Part shown: piece after piece, positions 55,594 to 64,000 of the stretch
How positions within the stretch are numbered: the first letter of the stretch is position 1
Layout: each line of letters begins with the position of its first letter
Assembly (NCBI GenBank): GCA_944324795.1
Contig: CALUXR010000002.1
Coordinates: forward strand, 57,065 to 121,064
Direction: 5' to 3'
DNA from: an uncultured Acholeplasmatales bacterium
GTDB taxonomy: Bacteria; Bacillota_I; Bacilli_A; Acholeplasmatales; Anaeroplasmataceae
Length of the DNA: 64,000 bases
Translations under genes and position numbers: made by a program
Notes under the pieces: generated by a model
Seen by the model: the letters and a program-made list of their open reading frames with translations, nothing else
Database searches by the model: none
What the model was told of the DNA's origin: nothing

Positions 55594-56315
55594 TATCTAT
55601 TATATGTGCGTGTAATAACAAAGAACTACTAGATAATATGCTAATTCCCTCTATTAAAAAACAAACATATACTAATTATGAAATTATAATAGTTGAGGCT
55701 AAAAAAGAAGGATTAGTAGGTGCTGCGCAAACACTAAATTATGGGGCATCATTGGCAAAAGGAGATATTTTATTATTTTGTCACCAAGACATTGAATTTA
55801 TAAATGATGATGCTTTTAATCAAATAATTAGTTATTGTAATAATTACGATTTCGGCATTGCTGGTGTTGCTGGTAAATCGTTAGACAAACAGGTATATAG
55901 CTCAGTTATACAAGGATACAAAAAGTTACAAGCAGGTATTAAATGTGAGGAAGTAAGATCTGCTGTAACTTTAGATGAATGCCTATTTATAATTAAAAAA
56001 AATACTTTTATTAAATTTGATGAGACCAATAAATCTTGGCATTTATATGCTGTGGATTATTCATTGTTATCACAGGAAAATGATAGTGGTGTTCTTATAT
56101 TCCCTATAAAAATTTATCATTTGTCCCCAGGATATAGTTTAGATGATTCTTTTTATAAAGAATTGTTGCAATTGGGGAAAAGACACAAGAGAATCAAATA
56201 TATTTATACAACAATGATAAATATAAAAAACGATAAATTGTTTTTTATTAGAGTACAATTTCAAAGATTTAAACATTTAATAAAGAAAATACTAAAAAGA
56301 CAGGAGTTGAATTAA
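55590..56315 (+). CDS. GT2-like glycosyltransferase
   Basis: A 241-residue protein with a GT-A N-terminus: ISIICACNNKELLDNMLIPSIKKQTYTNYEIIIVEA (about 2-37) and LLFCHQDIEFIND (about 71-83), in which HQD replaces the usual DxD. The later half (FIIKKNTFIKFDETN, LYAVDYSLLSQ) matches the shorter family of capsular glycosyltransferases; the C-terminus is Lys/Arg-rich. The ATG at 55590 is chosen over 55548 because AAGGAG precedes it and it overlaps the rfbD stop by ATGA. The sugar is unknown. Confidence 0.72.
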   Translation: MISIICACNNKELLDNMLIPSIKKQTYTNYEIIIVEAKKEGLVGAAQTLNYGASLAKGDILLFCHQDIEFINDDAFNQIISYCNNYDFGIAGVAGKSLDKQVYSSVIQGYKKLQAGIKCEEVRSAVTLDECLFIIKKNTFIKFDETNKSWHLYAVDYSLLSQENDSGVLIFPIKIYHLSPGYSLDDSFYKELLQLGKRHKRIKYIYTTMINIKNDKLFFIRVQFQRFKHLIKKILKRQELN

Positions 56316-56316
56316 T

Positions 56317-57336
56317 ATGATATATTTAGTAACAGGTGGAGCAGGTTTTATAGGTGGCAACTTTATGCATTATATGGTAAATAAGTATCCTAATGACTTA
56401 TTTGTTTGTATTGATGCCTTAACTTATGCCGGCAACTTAGAAACTTTAGAGCCTATTAAAGATAAATCAAACTTTAAGTTTGTACATGGTAATATATGTG
56501 ATCGCAAATTAGTTTATAAATTATTTGAGGAGTATCAATTTGATTATGTAGTTAATTTTGCAGCTGAATCTCATGTAGATAGATCAATAGAAAATCCAAC
56601 AATTTTCTTAGAAACTAACATTATTGGTACTAGTGTATTGATGGACGCATGTCGCAAATACGGGATTAAAAGATACCATCAAGTATCTACTGATGAAGTA
56701 TATGGTGACTTGCCATTAGATAGACCAGATTTATTATTTAAAGAAGATACACCAATTCATACATCGAGTCCTTATAGTGCATCTAAAGCCTCAGCTGACT
56801 TATTAGTTTTAGCTTATCATAGAACATTTAAATTGCCTATAACTATATCTAGATGTTCAAACAATTACGGACCATATCATTTTCCAGAAAAATTAATACC
56901 ATTAATGATTAAAAAGGCTTTGTCTAATGAATCATTACCTGTTTATGGTAATGGTAGTAATGTGCGTGATTGGTTACATGTGTATGATCATTGTACAGCT
57001 ATAGATTTAATAGTAAGAAATGGTAAAGATGGAGAAGTCTATAACGTTGGCGGGCATAATGAAAAGAGTAATTTAGAGGTAGTAAAGACAATATTAAAGA
57101 CTTTAAATAAATCAGAAAGTTTAATTAACTATGTAAAAGATAGACCAGGACATGATCTAAGATATGCAATGGATCCAACGAAATTGATGACAGAATTAGG
57201 ATGGAAACCTAAATATACTTTTGAAACAGGAATAAAAGAAACTATAAAATGGAACTTAGAACATCAAGATTGGATTGATCATATTATATCTGGTGAATAT
57301 TTAAGATTTATGGAGAAAAATTATAATGACAAATGA
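56317..57336 (+). CDS. rfbB: dTDP-glucose 4,6-dehydratase
   Basis: A 339-residue RmlB, second step of dTDP-L-rhamnose. Seen: YLVTGGAGFIGGNFMHYMV (residues 3-21), CIDALTYAGNLETL (about 31-44), AAESHVDRSI (about 81-90), STDEVYGDL (about 123-131, catalytic Thr-Asp-Glu), SPYSASKASAD (about 150-160, Tyr-x3-Lys) and RCSNNYGPYHFPEKLIP. Full length. It completes the rfb set, which is split by other genes in the order A-C-D-B. AGGAG precedes the ATG. Confidence 0.97.
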   Translation: MIYLVTGGAGFIGGNFMHYMVNKYPNDLFVCIDALTYAGNLETLEPIKDKSNFKFVHGNICDRKLVYKLFEEYQFDYVVNFAAESHVDRSIENPTIFLETNIIGTSVLMDACRKYGIKRYHQVSTDEVYGDLPLDRPDLLFKEDTPIHTSSPYSASKASADLLVLAYHRTFKLPITISRCSNNYGPYHFPEKLIPLMIKKALSNESLPVYGNGSNVRDWLHVYDHCTAIDLIVRNGKDGEVYNVGGHNEKSNLEVVKTILKTLNKSESLINYVKDRPGHDLRYAMDPTKLMTELGWKPKYTFETGIKETIKWNLEHQDWIDHIISGEYLRFMEKNYNDK

Positions 57337-58510
57337 TAGAATATTATTTGATTTCTTAACATTTGAAGATAAATACATAAATGGTGGTGCTTTATACACA
57401 AAAAGAGTTTTAGAAGGTCTTTTAAAAAAAAATATAAAAATTTTTGGATATTGTTTAAATTATGATAAATTAAATGATGATATTAAAGATATAATAAAAA
57501 AATATAACATAGTAATTACAACCGACTTCTTAAAATTAAATGATTTTATTGATTTTAATAATATAAATACATTTTTTATTGGAATAAGTCAGCGGTATAA
57601 TAAATTTGATTTAACTAAATTACATTGCAAAATTATATTAGTTTGTCATGATATAGGAGACGTGATTTTAGATAAGATTTTACAGAATGCTTATTTACAA
57701 AAAGAACACAAAGCATTGATTAGCAAAAGGGATTCAATTATTAAAATAATAAAAGATTTGTTAAAGAAAACAATATTTAGAAAGAAATTTAATGATGTCA
57801 TTTTTAAATATCATTATAAGTTTTTTGAAAAATTGATTGCTCAGCCTAATGTGCAAATTATAACTGTTTCAAAATATTCCAAAATTGCTATTGAATATTA
57901 TTTTAAAAATATAGCTAATGATATTATTGCACTTTATCCCCCATTAGAATCTAATTCTATTAGCATAGATTCCTATTCAAATGAAGTAATTAAAATGGTA
58001 GAAAATAAAAAGTTTTTTCTTTTATTAAGTGCTGATAGAATAAATAAAAATGTCAGTATATTTTTAAAACAATTTGATAGATTTAATCATATAAACAATA
58101 ATGATTTTTTTGCCGTAATTTTAGGATTAAATAAAAAAAATACTGATAGGGTTATGTATATTAAAGATGTCAATGATTCAACTTTAGATCTATTATATCA
58201 AAAATGTTATGCTTTAGTTTATCCATCAATTAATGAAGGATTTGGTCTGCCACCAGTTGAAGCAATGAAACATTCTAAGCCAGTAATTGCTGCATATGAT
58301 ACATCTATAAAAGAAATTTGTTCTAATTCAGTAATATATTTTAATCCATTTTATGTTGAAGATTTACTTCTAGCAGAGCAAACATTGCTAGAGCATTATG
58401 AAACATATTCGTTGAAGTCTTTAGAACATTATACTGAATTAAAGAAGAAGTGTGATTCTGATTTTAATCAATTATTAAAATTAATTGAGGATGAAATGAA
58501 AAATGGATAA
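57326..58510 (+). CDS. GT4 glycosyltransferase
   Basis: A 394-residue GT-B enzyme. Seen: FDFLTFEDKYINGGALYTKRVLEGL (about 8-32), ITVSKYSKIAIEYYF (about 179-193), FLLLSADRINKNVSIFLKQF (about 230-249) and the E-x7-E motif in YPSINEGFGLPPVEAMKHSKPVIA (about 302-325). It overlaps rfbB by 11 nt and Wzx by 8 nt. Confidence 0.87.
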   Translation: MTNDRILFDFLTFEDKYINGGALYTKRVLEGLLKKNIKIFGYCLNYDKLNDDIKDIIKKYNIVITTDFLKLNDFIDFNNINTFFIGISQRYNKFDLTKLHCKIILVCHDIGDVILDKILQNAYLQKEHKALISKRDSIIKIIKDLLKKTIFRKKFNDVIFKYHYKFFEKLIAQPNVQIITVSKYSKIAIEYYFKNIANDIIALYPPLESNSISIDSYSNEVIKMVENKKFFLLLSADRINKNVSIFLKQFDRFNHINNNDFFAVILGLNKKNTDRVMYIKDVNDSTLDLLYQKCYALVYPSINEGFGLPPVEAMKHSKPVIAAYDTSIKEICSNSVIYFNPFYVEDLLLAEQTLLEHYETYSLKSLEHYTELKKKCDSDFNQLLKLIEDEMKNG

Positions 58511-60035
58511 AAAACGGTCCCTATTAAATGTTTCAATATCAATTGGTTTTAAAATAATATTGTTAATTATGACCTTAGTCACTAGACGTATTTTAATAGA
58601 CACAATTGGTAACGATGCTAATGGTATTAATTCGCTCTATACTAGCATTATTGGATTTTTAGGAATAGCAGAACTAGGGGTTGGAAGTGCTATAACGTTT
58701 TGTATGTATAAGCCTATTATATCAAAAGACACATATAAAATTTCAGCATTATACAATATATTTATTAAAACATATAGAGTTATTGGAATTATAATTCTAA
58801 TAGTTGGTTTACTAATAACACCAGCATTACCATATTTGGCGAAGGATTATAATGTTAGTATAAATCTTTATAGTAGTTTTGTTTTAATGTTAACATCTAT
58901 TGTTATTAATTATGAGTTTAGTGCGAAGACATCATTAATAAATGCCTACAAAAATAATTATATAACTACAACGATAAGTTCTTTAGGCCAAGTGATAATG
59001 AATATATTACAAATTATAGTATTATTAACTACTAAATCTTTTGATTTATATATGATTTGTAGGATTGTCTCTATAATATTGCAATGGATTTTAACAAACG
59101 TTTATTTTAATAAGCATCATAAAGATATAATAAATAAAAAAGCTACCTTAGATTTAGAAACTAAGAAAAATGTTTCTAGCAAAATTAAAGCCATGTTTAT
59201 GCATAAAATTGGTGGTTTATTAGTAGATACTAGTGATAGTATCATTATAAGTGCATTCATTGGTGTAACACTTTTAGGCAAGTATTCAAACTATACGATA
59301 ATTATGACTTCAATGACATCTGTGCTGACACTCTTCTTTACACCACTAACATCAATTGTAGGTCACTTATGTGCTCTAGATGATGTAGAAAAACAAGAAA
59401 AATATTTTAAGTTCTTTTATTTTTTTAATTATATTATTGGTATCATCTTTTTTCTTGGGTATTATGCAATCATTGATGATGCTGTAACTATATGTTTCGG
59501 TTTAAATTTAGAATTGAGTAAAGACATTTCTTTTGTTATTACTTTAAATTATTTTATAAAATTTTTAAGAAATACTTCTGAATTGTTTAAAGATGCAACA
59601 GGATGTTTTTATTATGATAGATATAAACCACTAGTTGAAGGGACAACAAACATTATTTTATCAATTACATTTGTAAATGTATTCGGTTTGAATGGTGTTA
59701 TAATTGCTACTATAATAACTACGCTATTAATTGATGATATTGTTGAACCATATGTATTATATAAGCATGCTTTTTCTATGAGCCCTAAAAAATATTATGT
59801 ATTAAATTACTCTCTTATAATTCTCTTTTCTTTATTATTAATAGCACTACATTTCTCGCATATTAATATGGATAATGAATGGTTAAGTTTGATTGTTAAT
59901 GGCTTTATTGCTGTTGGAATTGGTATTATTCCAGCAATTGCAATTTATATTTATAATAAATCATTTAGAGAAGAACTTAATAATATAATTATAAAAGCAT
60001 TCAATTTAGTTTTCAAAAGACTTAAAAGAAATTAA
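58503..60035 (+). CDS. Wzx-type oligosaccharide flippase
   Basis: A 510-residue MOP-superfamily membrane protein with about 12-14 hydrophobic segments. Seen: RRILIDTIGNDANGINSLYTSIIGFLGIAELGVGSAI (about 27-63), typical of Gram-positive polysaccharide flippases, and KASVIISAFIG-like SDSIIISAFIGVTLLGKYSNY in the middle. It moves the lipid-linked repeat across the membrane. Last gene of the tightly packed core; a 209-nt gap follows. Confidence 0.87.
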   Translation: MDKKRSLLNVSISIGFKIILLIMTLVTRRILIDTIGNDANGINSLYTSIIGFLGIAELGVGSAITFCMYKPIISKDTYKISALYNIFIKTYRVIGIIILIVGLLITPALPYLAKDYNVSINLYSSFVLMLTSIVINYEFSAKTSLINAYKNNYITTTISSLGQVIMNILQIIVLLTTKSFDLYMICRIVSIILQWILTNVYFNKHHKDIINKKATLDLETKKNVSSKIKAMFMHKIGGLLVDTSDSIIISAFIGVTLLGKYSNYTIIMTSMTSVLTLFFTPLTSIVGHLCALDDVEKQEKYFKFFYFFNYIIGIIFFLGYYAIIDDAVTICFGLNLELSKDISFVITLNYFIKFLRNTSELFKDATGCFYYDRYKPLVEGTTNIILSITFVNVFGLNGVIIATIITTLLIDDIVEPYVLYKHAFSMSPKKYYVLNYSLIILFSLLLIALHFSHINMDNEWLSLIVNGFIAVGIGIIPAIAIYIYNKSFREELNNIIIKAFNLVFKRLKRN

Positions 60036-60089
60036 TTATAAGAAAAATATAAGCAGATTGGTTAACTTTAAATAAAATAATAATAACAT

Positions 60090-60244
60090 TTTGATATAAT
60101 TAGTAATCAATTATCTTTATTTTATGGCTAAACAAAGCCATATTAGTCATATAATAAGAATGGATTAAAAAGTATTTTAGAAACAATGTTAACTTAATTA
60201 TTAATAAAATAATGCTAAACTGTTTATAAGGAAATAGGAGGTTT
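60090..60244 (+). promoter_or_regulatory. promoter region of the licD decoration module
   Basis: The 209-nt gap 60036-60244 holds an extended -10 (TGATATAAT, ending at 60100), a hairpin TATGGCT/AGCCATA at about 60123-60142, a second -10-like TGCTAAACT (60213-60221), and AGGAGG before licD. -35 elements are weak. It suggests that the decoration genes can be transcribed separately from the core. Confidence 0.4.
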
Positions 60245-61081
60245 ATGATGAAAATTGATTTATCTAAATATAAAAAAATGAGTTCTAATGAAATAAAAGA
60301 CTATGAACTAAATATATTAAAAGTTTTTGATGATTTTGCTAAAAAAAATAATTTGAATTATTGTTTAGCATATGGGACATTACTTGGCGCTATTAGACAT
60401 AAAGGATTTATACCTTGGGATGATGATATTGACATATTTATGTTAAGGAAAGACTATGATAAATTATTAAAATTAATGAAAAGTAACGACAATATAATAG
60501 CTGAAAACATTAAATTCGAATCATATGAAACGTCTAACTATTATTATCCATTTGCTAAAGTTTTTGATGCTAGAACCATAACAATATCTCCAAATAATCC
60601 TTATAATGAGAGTTTATGGATAGATATTTTTCCTTTAGATAATGTAAGTAAAAATAGTAAAATAAATTTTTTGAAAGTTAAAATTTATCAAAAAATGATA
60701 ATTAGCAAATTAACAGTAAAATACAATGGTTGGGTCCCATATTACAAGCATATTATCAAAAAAATAATCAAGTTTTTGTCATTTCCTATCCCAATTCGCT
60801 ATTTTACTAAAAATATAATAAAAACCGCAAAAAAAGATAATTATGACTCTTTTAGTAAAATGGTAGGAGACATATGTTGGGGTTCAATAGATGGTTCTAG
60901 TGTTAGAATGCCTATTGCTTATTTTGAGAAATTTGATTCTGGCAGTTTTGAAAATTGTGAATTTCCAATAATATCACAATATCATGAATATTTAACATTA
61001 CAATATGGTGATTATATGAAGCTACCACCAGAAGATAAGCGAATTACTCACAGCCTAGATGCGTATGTCAAACTAGATTAA
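60245..61081 (+). CDS. LicD family phosphotransferase
   Basis: A 278-residue LicD-type protein. Seen: NNLNYCLAYGTLLGAIRHKGFIPWDDDIDIFMLRKDYDKLL (about 36-76), the LicD signature with G-T-L-L-G-A-x-R-H and W-D-D-D-I-D; SYYPFAKVFD-like YYYPFAKVFDARTI; and WIDIFPLDNV (about 120-129). Family enzymes transfer phosphocholine or other phospho-groups from CDP-activated donors to surface glycans. It follows its own promoter region and stands before an aminotransferase and nucleotidyltransferases that could make the donor. Confidence 0.9.
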   Translation: MMKIDLSKYKKMSSNEIKDYELNILKVFDDFAKKNNLNYCLAYGTLLGAIRHKGFIPWDDDIDIFMLRKDYDKLLKLMKSNDNIIAENIKFESYETSNYYYPFAKVFDARTITISPNNPYNESLWIDIFPLDNVSKNSKINFLKVKIYQKMIISKLTVKYNGWVPYYKHIIKKIIKFLSFPIPIRYFTKNIIKTAKKDNYDSFSKMVGDICWGSIDGSSVRMPIAYFEKFDSGSFENCEFPIISQYHEYLTLQYGDYMKLPPEDKRITHSLDAYVKLD

Positions 61082-61103
61082 TTATCAAAGGAGGTTTGAT
61101 TAA

Positions 61104-62192
61104 ATGAGCATGTTAAACTTTACAGTTGGACCTGTAATGATGTCTGAAGAAATAAAAAAAGTAGGTGGAGATGATATTCCTTACTTTAGAACGGAAGAAT
61201 TTTCTAAAGTTATGTTAGAAAATGAAGCATTACTAAAAAAATATTTTAAAGCAGAAAATGATGCTAGAATTATCACTTTAACAGGGTCTGGTACTGCTGC
61301 TATGGATGCTGCAGTTTCTAATACTTTAGATACTAATGATAAAATTTTAGTAATAAATGGTGGTTCCTTTGGGCATAGATTTGTTGAAATATGTCAAACA
61401 TACGAGTTAAATTATACTGAAATCAAATGTCAATTCGGAAGAACATTGACTAAAGAGCAACTATATAAATTTGACAACCAAGAATACACTGCTTTATTAG
61501 TGAATTTAGATGAAACTTCTTCAGGTGTTTTATATGATATTGAAATGATATCGCGATTTTGTAAAAAAAATAATATTTTTTTAATTGTAGACTCTATTAG
61601 TTCTTTTTTATGTGATTCATTTGATATGAAGGAACTTGGTGTTGACGTAGTAATAACGGGTTCACAAAAAGCATTAGCCATAGCCCCAGGCATATCTTTA
61701 ATTTGCGCTAATAAAAAAGCTATAACTAGAATAAATAATTCAAAAGTAAAATCATATTATTTGAATTTAAAAAGTTATTTAACTAACGGTGAGAGAGGAC
61801 AAACTCCATTTACTCCTGCAGTGGGCACAATTTTAGAATTAAACAAACGTCTACATATAATAGAAAGTAATGGTGGAGTTGATGCTGAAATTGAACGCAT
61901 TTCCTATTTAGCTAAATATTTTAGAGAAAAAATAAAAGAATTACCTTTTGAATTATTCGCAGACAAAATGTCTAATGCAGTTACAGCTTTAGAATTAAAA
62001 AACAAAAATATATCTGCTCATAAAATATTTGAAATAATTAAAGATGAATATAATGTTTTTGTTTGCCCTAATGGAGGAGAATACAAAGATAAAGTATTTA
62101 GAGTTGGCCATATAGGATACATTCAATTAGAAGATGTAGATAAATTGATTGATATTTTTAAAGATTTAGTTAAACGCGGCATATTAAGTTAG
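61104..62192 (+). CDS. class V PLP-dependent aminotransferase
   Basis: A 362-residue aminotransferase of the alanine-glyoxylate/serine-pyruvate/AEP group. Seen: LNFTVGPVMMSEEI (residues 4-17), ITLTGSGTAAMDAAVSN (about 57-73, PLP phosphate site), FLIVDSISSFLCDSFDM (about 157-173, PLP Asp) and VVITGSQKALAIAPGI (about 180-195), with the PLP Lys in SQKAL. Target is unknown; by context it makes an amino-bearing phospho-substituent (2-aminoethylphosphonate or an amino-polyol) for LicD. AAAGGAGG precedes the ATG. Confidence 0.8.
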   Translation: MSMLNFTVGPVMMSEEIKKVGGDDIPYFRTEEFSKVMLENEALLKKYFKAENDARIITLTGSGTAAMDAAVSNTLDTNDKILVINGGSFGHRFVEICQTYELNYTEIKCQFGRTLTKEQLYKFDNQEYTALLVNLDETSSGVLYDIEMISRFCKKNNIFLIVDSISSFLCDSFDMKELGVDVVITGSQKALAIAPGISLICANKKAITRINNSKVKSYYLNLKSYLTNGERGQTPFTPAVGTILELNKRLHIIESNGGVDAEIERISYLAKYFREKIKELPFELFADKMSNAVTALELKNKNISAHKIFEIIKDEYNVFVCPNGGEYKDKVFRVGHIGYIQLEDVDKLIDIFKDLVKRGILS

Positions 62193-62203
62193 GAGATAAG
62201 TCT

Positions 62204-63496
62204 ATGACTACTGTAATAACATATGGGACATATGATCTAATGCATAGGGGTCATATAAGGCTTTTAGAAAGAGCTAAAGCATTAGGAGATTATTTAATTG
62301 TAGGTGTTACATCTGATAATTTTGATAAAGAAAGAGGAAAAATTAATGTTTCACAAACATTATTAGAACGTGTCGAAAATGTTAAATCAACAGGTTTAGC
62401 AGATAAAATAATTGTTGAAGAATATGAAGGACAAAAAATAGATGACATTATAAAATATAATGTTGATATATTTACAGTTGGTTCTGATTGGGAAGGTAAA
62501 TTTGATTATTTAAATGAATATTGTAAAGTTGTTTATTTAGATAGAACAAAAGGAGTTTCTAGTACAGAGATTAGAAGTGATAATAATGCCTTAACTATAG
62601 GAATTATTGGCAATTACAATATGACTGTTAAGTTTGCTAGAGAGTGTAACTTTGTAAACGGCGTAACTGTTAGTGGTGTCTTTTTAAGTGATGATAGAAA
62701 TAAAGAAATGTTTGATAATAATTTAATTGTAGATGATCTTGATAAATTAATTGATAAGTCAGATGCAATTTATATTTCAACTCAACCTAATAATCATTAT
62801 GCAGAAATAAAATTAGCTTTGCAAAAAAATAAACATGTTTTGTGCGAATCCCCTATAACTATAAACACAAAACAATTTAATGAACTGTTAGATTTGGCAA
62901 ATAGAAAAAAATTAATATTGATGGATTCTATAAAAACTGCTCATTCAATAGCCTATCAACGTCTATTGTTATTAGTTAAAGGTGGAATTATAGGAGATGT
63001 GATATCGATAGATTCTATTTGTACTAGTTTAAAAAGTGCTAATCCAATTAGTTGGGATAGTAGTTTTGATTCTTGGGGACCAACAGCCTTATTACCTATT
63101 TTTCAAATATTTGGGACACAATATGAAGATATTTCAATTTTTACAAAAAAAGAAAATGATAACGATATTTTTACAAAAATAGCCTTTAAATATCATGATT
63201 CAGTTGCTAGTATAAAAGTTGGAAATGGAATAAAGTCAGAGGGAGAATTAATTATTAGCGGAACAAAAGGGTATGCATATGTACCAGCCCCATGGTGGAA
63301 AACAGAATATTTTGAAATAAGATATGAAGATGCTAATGAAAACAAAAAATATTATTTTAAAAATGATGGTGAAGGACTAAGATATGAAATTATTGCTTTC
63401 CAAGATTTGATTAAAAATAGAACTAATTATTATTATACTTCTAGAGATATTTCTAAAAAGATCGTTGAATTACGTGAACATGTTATAGAAAATTAA
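62204..63496 (+). CDS. fusion: TagD-type cytidylyltransferase + Gfo/Idh/MocA oxidoreductase
   Basis: A 430-residue two-domain protein. Residues 1-125 are a TagD/GCT-type cytidylyltransferase: TYGTYDLMHRGHIRLLERAKALGDYLIVGVTSD (about 6-38, with the H-x-G-H motif), and YLDRTKGVSSTEIR (about 113-126, the R-T-x-x-x-S-T-T signature). From about 130 on is an NAD(P)-binding oxidoreductase: TIGIIGNYNMTVKFA (about 130-144), YISTQPNNHYAEIKLALQKNKHVLCESPI (about 184-212; family EKP is ESP). The pair could form a CDP-activated, oxidised or reduced polyol. It lies between the aminotransferase and the LicC-like gene. Confidence 0.82.
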   Translation: MTTVITYGTYDLMHRGHIRLLERAKALGDYLIVGVTSDNFDKERGKINVSQTLLERVENVKSTGLADKIIVEEYEGQKIDDIIKYNVDIFTVGSDWEGKFDYLNEYCKVVYLDRTKGVSSTEIRSDNNALTIGIIGNYNMTVKFARECNFVNGVTVSGVFLSDDRNKEMFDNNLIVDDLDKLIDKSDAIYISTQPNNHYAEIKLALQKNKHVLCESPITINTKQFNELLDLANRKKLILMDSIKTAHSIAYQRLLLLVKGGIIGDVISIDSICTSLKSANPISWDSSFDSWGPTALLPIFQIFGTQYEDISIFTKKENDNDIFTKIAFKYHDSVASIKVGNGIKSEGELIISGTKGYAYVPAPWWKTEYFEIRYEDANENKKYYFKNDGEGLRYEIIAFQDLIKNRTNYYYTSRDISKKIVELREHVIEN

Positions 63497-63499
63497 GAT

Positions 63500-63832
63500 A
63501 TGCAAAATAATAAAGTAACTGTTAAAAGAGCCGTTATTATTGCTGCTGGATTTGGTAGTAGATTAGTACCTATAACACTAAAAAGACCAAAACCTTTAGT
63601 TGTAGTTAATGGCATAAGAATTATAGATACATTATTAGATTCATTCATTAATATTGGTATAGAAGAAATATATATAATAAGAGGGTATAAAAAAGAAATG
63701 TTTGATGAGTTACTTATAAAATATCCTAATATTAAATTTATTGATAATCCATTTATAATTATTAAATATTACTTAATTATTAAAATGTACAATGTAGATT
63801 TAGAAATTAAATTAAATTTATTCATCTTCTAA
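63500..63832 (+). pseudogene. LicC-like nucleotidyltransferase truncated by an IS21 element
   Basis: Only the first 85 residues look native: RAVIIAAGFGSRLVPITLKRPKPLVVVNG (about 10-38, nucleotidyltransferase G-x-G-S-R and P-K-P), GIEEIYIIRGYKKEMFDEL and KFIDNPF (79-85), as in LicC-type cytidylyl/NTP transferases of about 230-250 residues. After about 63754 the sequence turns to low-complexity A+T DNA that belongs to the end of an inserted element, and the frame stops at 63832. It was probably the last donor-forming enzyme of the module; intact function is unlikely. Confidence 0.75.
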
Positions 63833-64000
63833 AATGTCTTTTAATCTATATGACTTACAAACTATAGTGATTATTTTAGAATGGTGTAATAATCTATCTG
63901 TAATTGCGGCTGTTGTTCTAGAATCTTTAAATATTTCTAACCAATTATTAAATGGTATGTTAGTTGTTATGATAGTACTTTTTTTCTCATAACGCCTATC
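63760..64000 (-). mobile_element. IS21-family element, 3' end (continues past the window)
   Basis: A minus-strand istB-like gene enters from the right edge and ends at 63818. The element must end somewhere between 63755 and about 63786, inside the LicC-like gene; a TGTACAATGTAG stretch at 63786-63797 could be near its terminal repeat. The other end and istA are outside the window. Confidence 0.75.
63818..64000 (-). CDS. istB: IS21 family helper ATPase IstB, C-terminal part (5' end outside window)
   Basis: Sixty residues read in from the right edge on the minus strand: RYEKKSTIITTNIPFNNW (about 3-20, the R-Y-x-x-x-S-T-I-x-T-T/S-N motif), FKDSRTTAAITDRLLHHSKIITI (about 24-46; the usual D-x-x-x-A-x-A-x-x-D-R-L-x-H) and KSYRLK. 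These are the sensor and C-terminal motifs of IstB, the AAA+ ATPase that directs IstA to targets. It ends in TAA at 63818. The Walker A and B region lies outside the window. Confidence 0.9.
   Translation of the reverse strand, partial: DRRYEKKSTIITTNIPFNNWLEIFKDSRTTAAITDRLLHHSKIITIVCKSYRLKDILEDE

Noticed and set aside
60123..60142. TATGGCT/AGCCATA hairpin as a terminator after wzx
   Set aside because: The stem is good but no T run follows it, so it is noted only within the promoter region.
60036..60244. tRNA or small RNA gene in the gap before licD
   Set aside because: No cloverleaf, CCA or conserved tRNA boxes are visible here or in the other gaps; no rRNA or tRNA genes were seen in the window.

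Overview
The window is strongly A+T-rich and looks like the chromosome of a low-GC Gram-positive bacterium (Bacillota; Bacilli, Erysipelotrichia or the RF39-like lineages allied to Mollicutes are the best guesses). Supports are AGGAGG-type ribosome sites, diderm-free features (lipobox proteins, LicD and TagD families), a small SRP RNA, a purine riboswitch and type II thymidine kinase. The standard bacterial code applies: Trp is TGG, and TGA is used as a stop, often inside ATGA overlaps (5832, 7733, 46910, 50911, 54733).

Layout. 1-12.5 kb: housekeeping and small accessory genes (mnmE 3' end, AEC permease, YebC-family regulator, pyrR, rpmE, tdk, a TadA-acetyltransferase fusion, CorA-like transporter, SRP RNA, an MGMT-acetyltransferase fusion, AlbA_2 proteins, cvpA, an aminopeptidase P, a small alarmone synthetase). 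12.5-17.7 kb: accessory region with a large cysteine-repeat lipoprotein behind a consensus promoter containing a G-tract palindrome, an IS200-type element, a 6 x 12-bp tandem repeat and an AlbA_2 gene whose start looks frameshifted. 17.7-36.8 kb, minus strand: a 19-kb purine operon (purK-purL-purC-purF-nucleoside phosphorylase-[abiEi-abiEii]-purM-purN-purH-purD-folD-purB-guaB-guaA) behind a guanine-type riboswitch and terminator. An AbiE toxin-antitoxin pair with its own palindromic promoter sits inside it; purE is not present.

36.8-64 kb: an exopolysaccharide/teichoic-like surface glycan locus. The minus-strand half has Wzz, two tandem polymerase/ligase-like proteins, two decayed genes and one priming sugar transferase. 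The plus-strand half has a second priming transferase, a ManA-Gmd fusion, ManC, the four dTDP-rhamnose genes (rfbA, C, D, B), six glycosyltransferases, Wzy and Wzx. It ends in a decoration module: LicD, a class V aminotransferase, a TagD-oxidoreductase fusion and a LicC-like nucleotidyltransferase that is cut off by an IS21-family element. An ISAs1-like element with a 9-bp target duplication separates the two divergent halves; each half keeps a copy of a GTATAC-centred palindrome near its promoter.

Likely workings: sugar transferases prime undecaprenyl phosphate, GT2/GT4 enzymes add rhamnose- and GDP-mannose-derived sugars, Wzx flips the unit, Wzy polymerises it, Wzz sets length, and LicD adds a phospho-substituent made by the terminal genes. 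Coordinates and motifs were read by eye; family names rest on recognised motifs and were not checked by database search.
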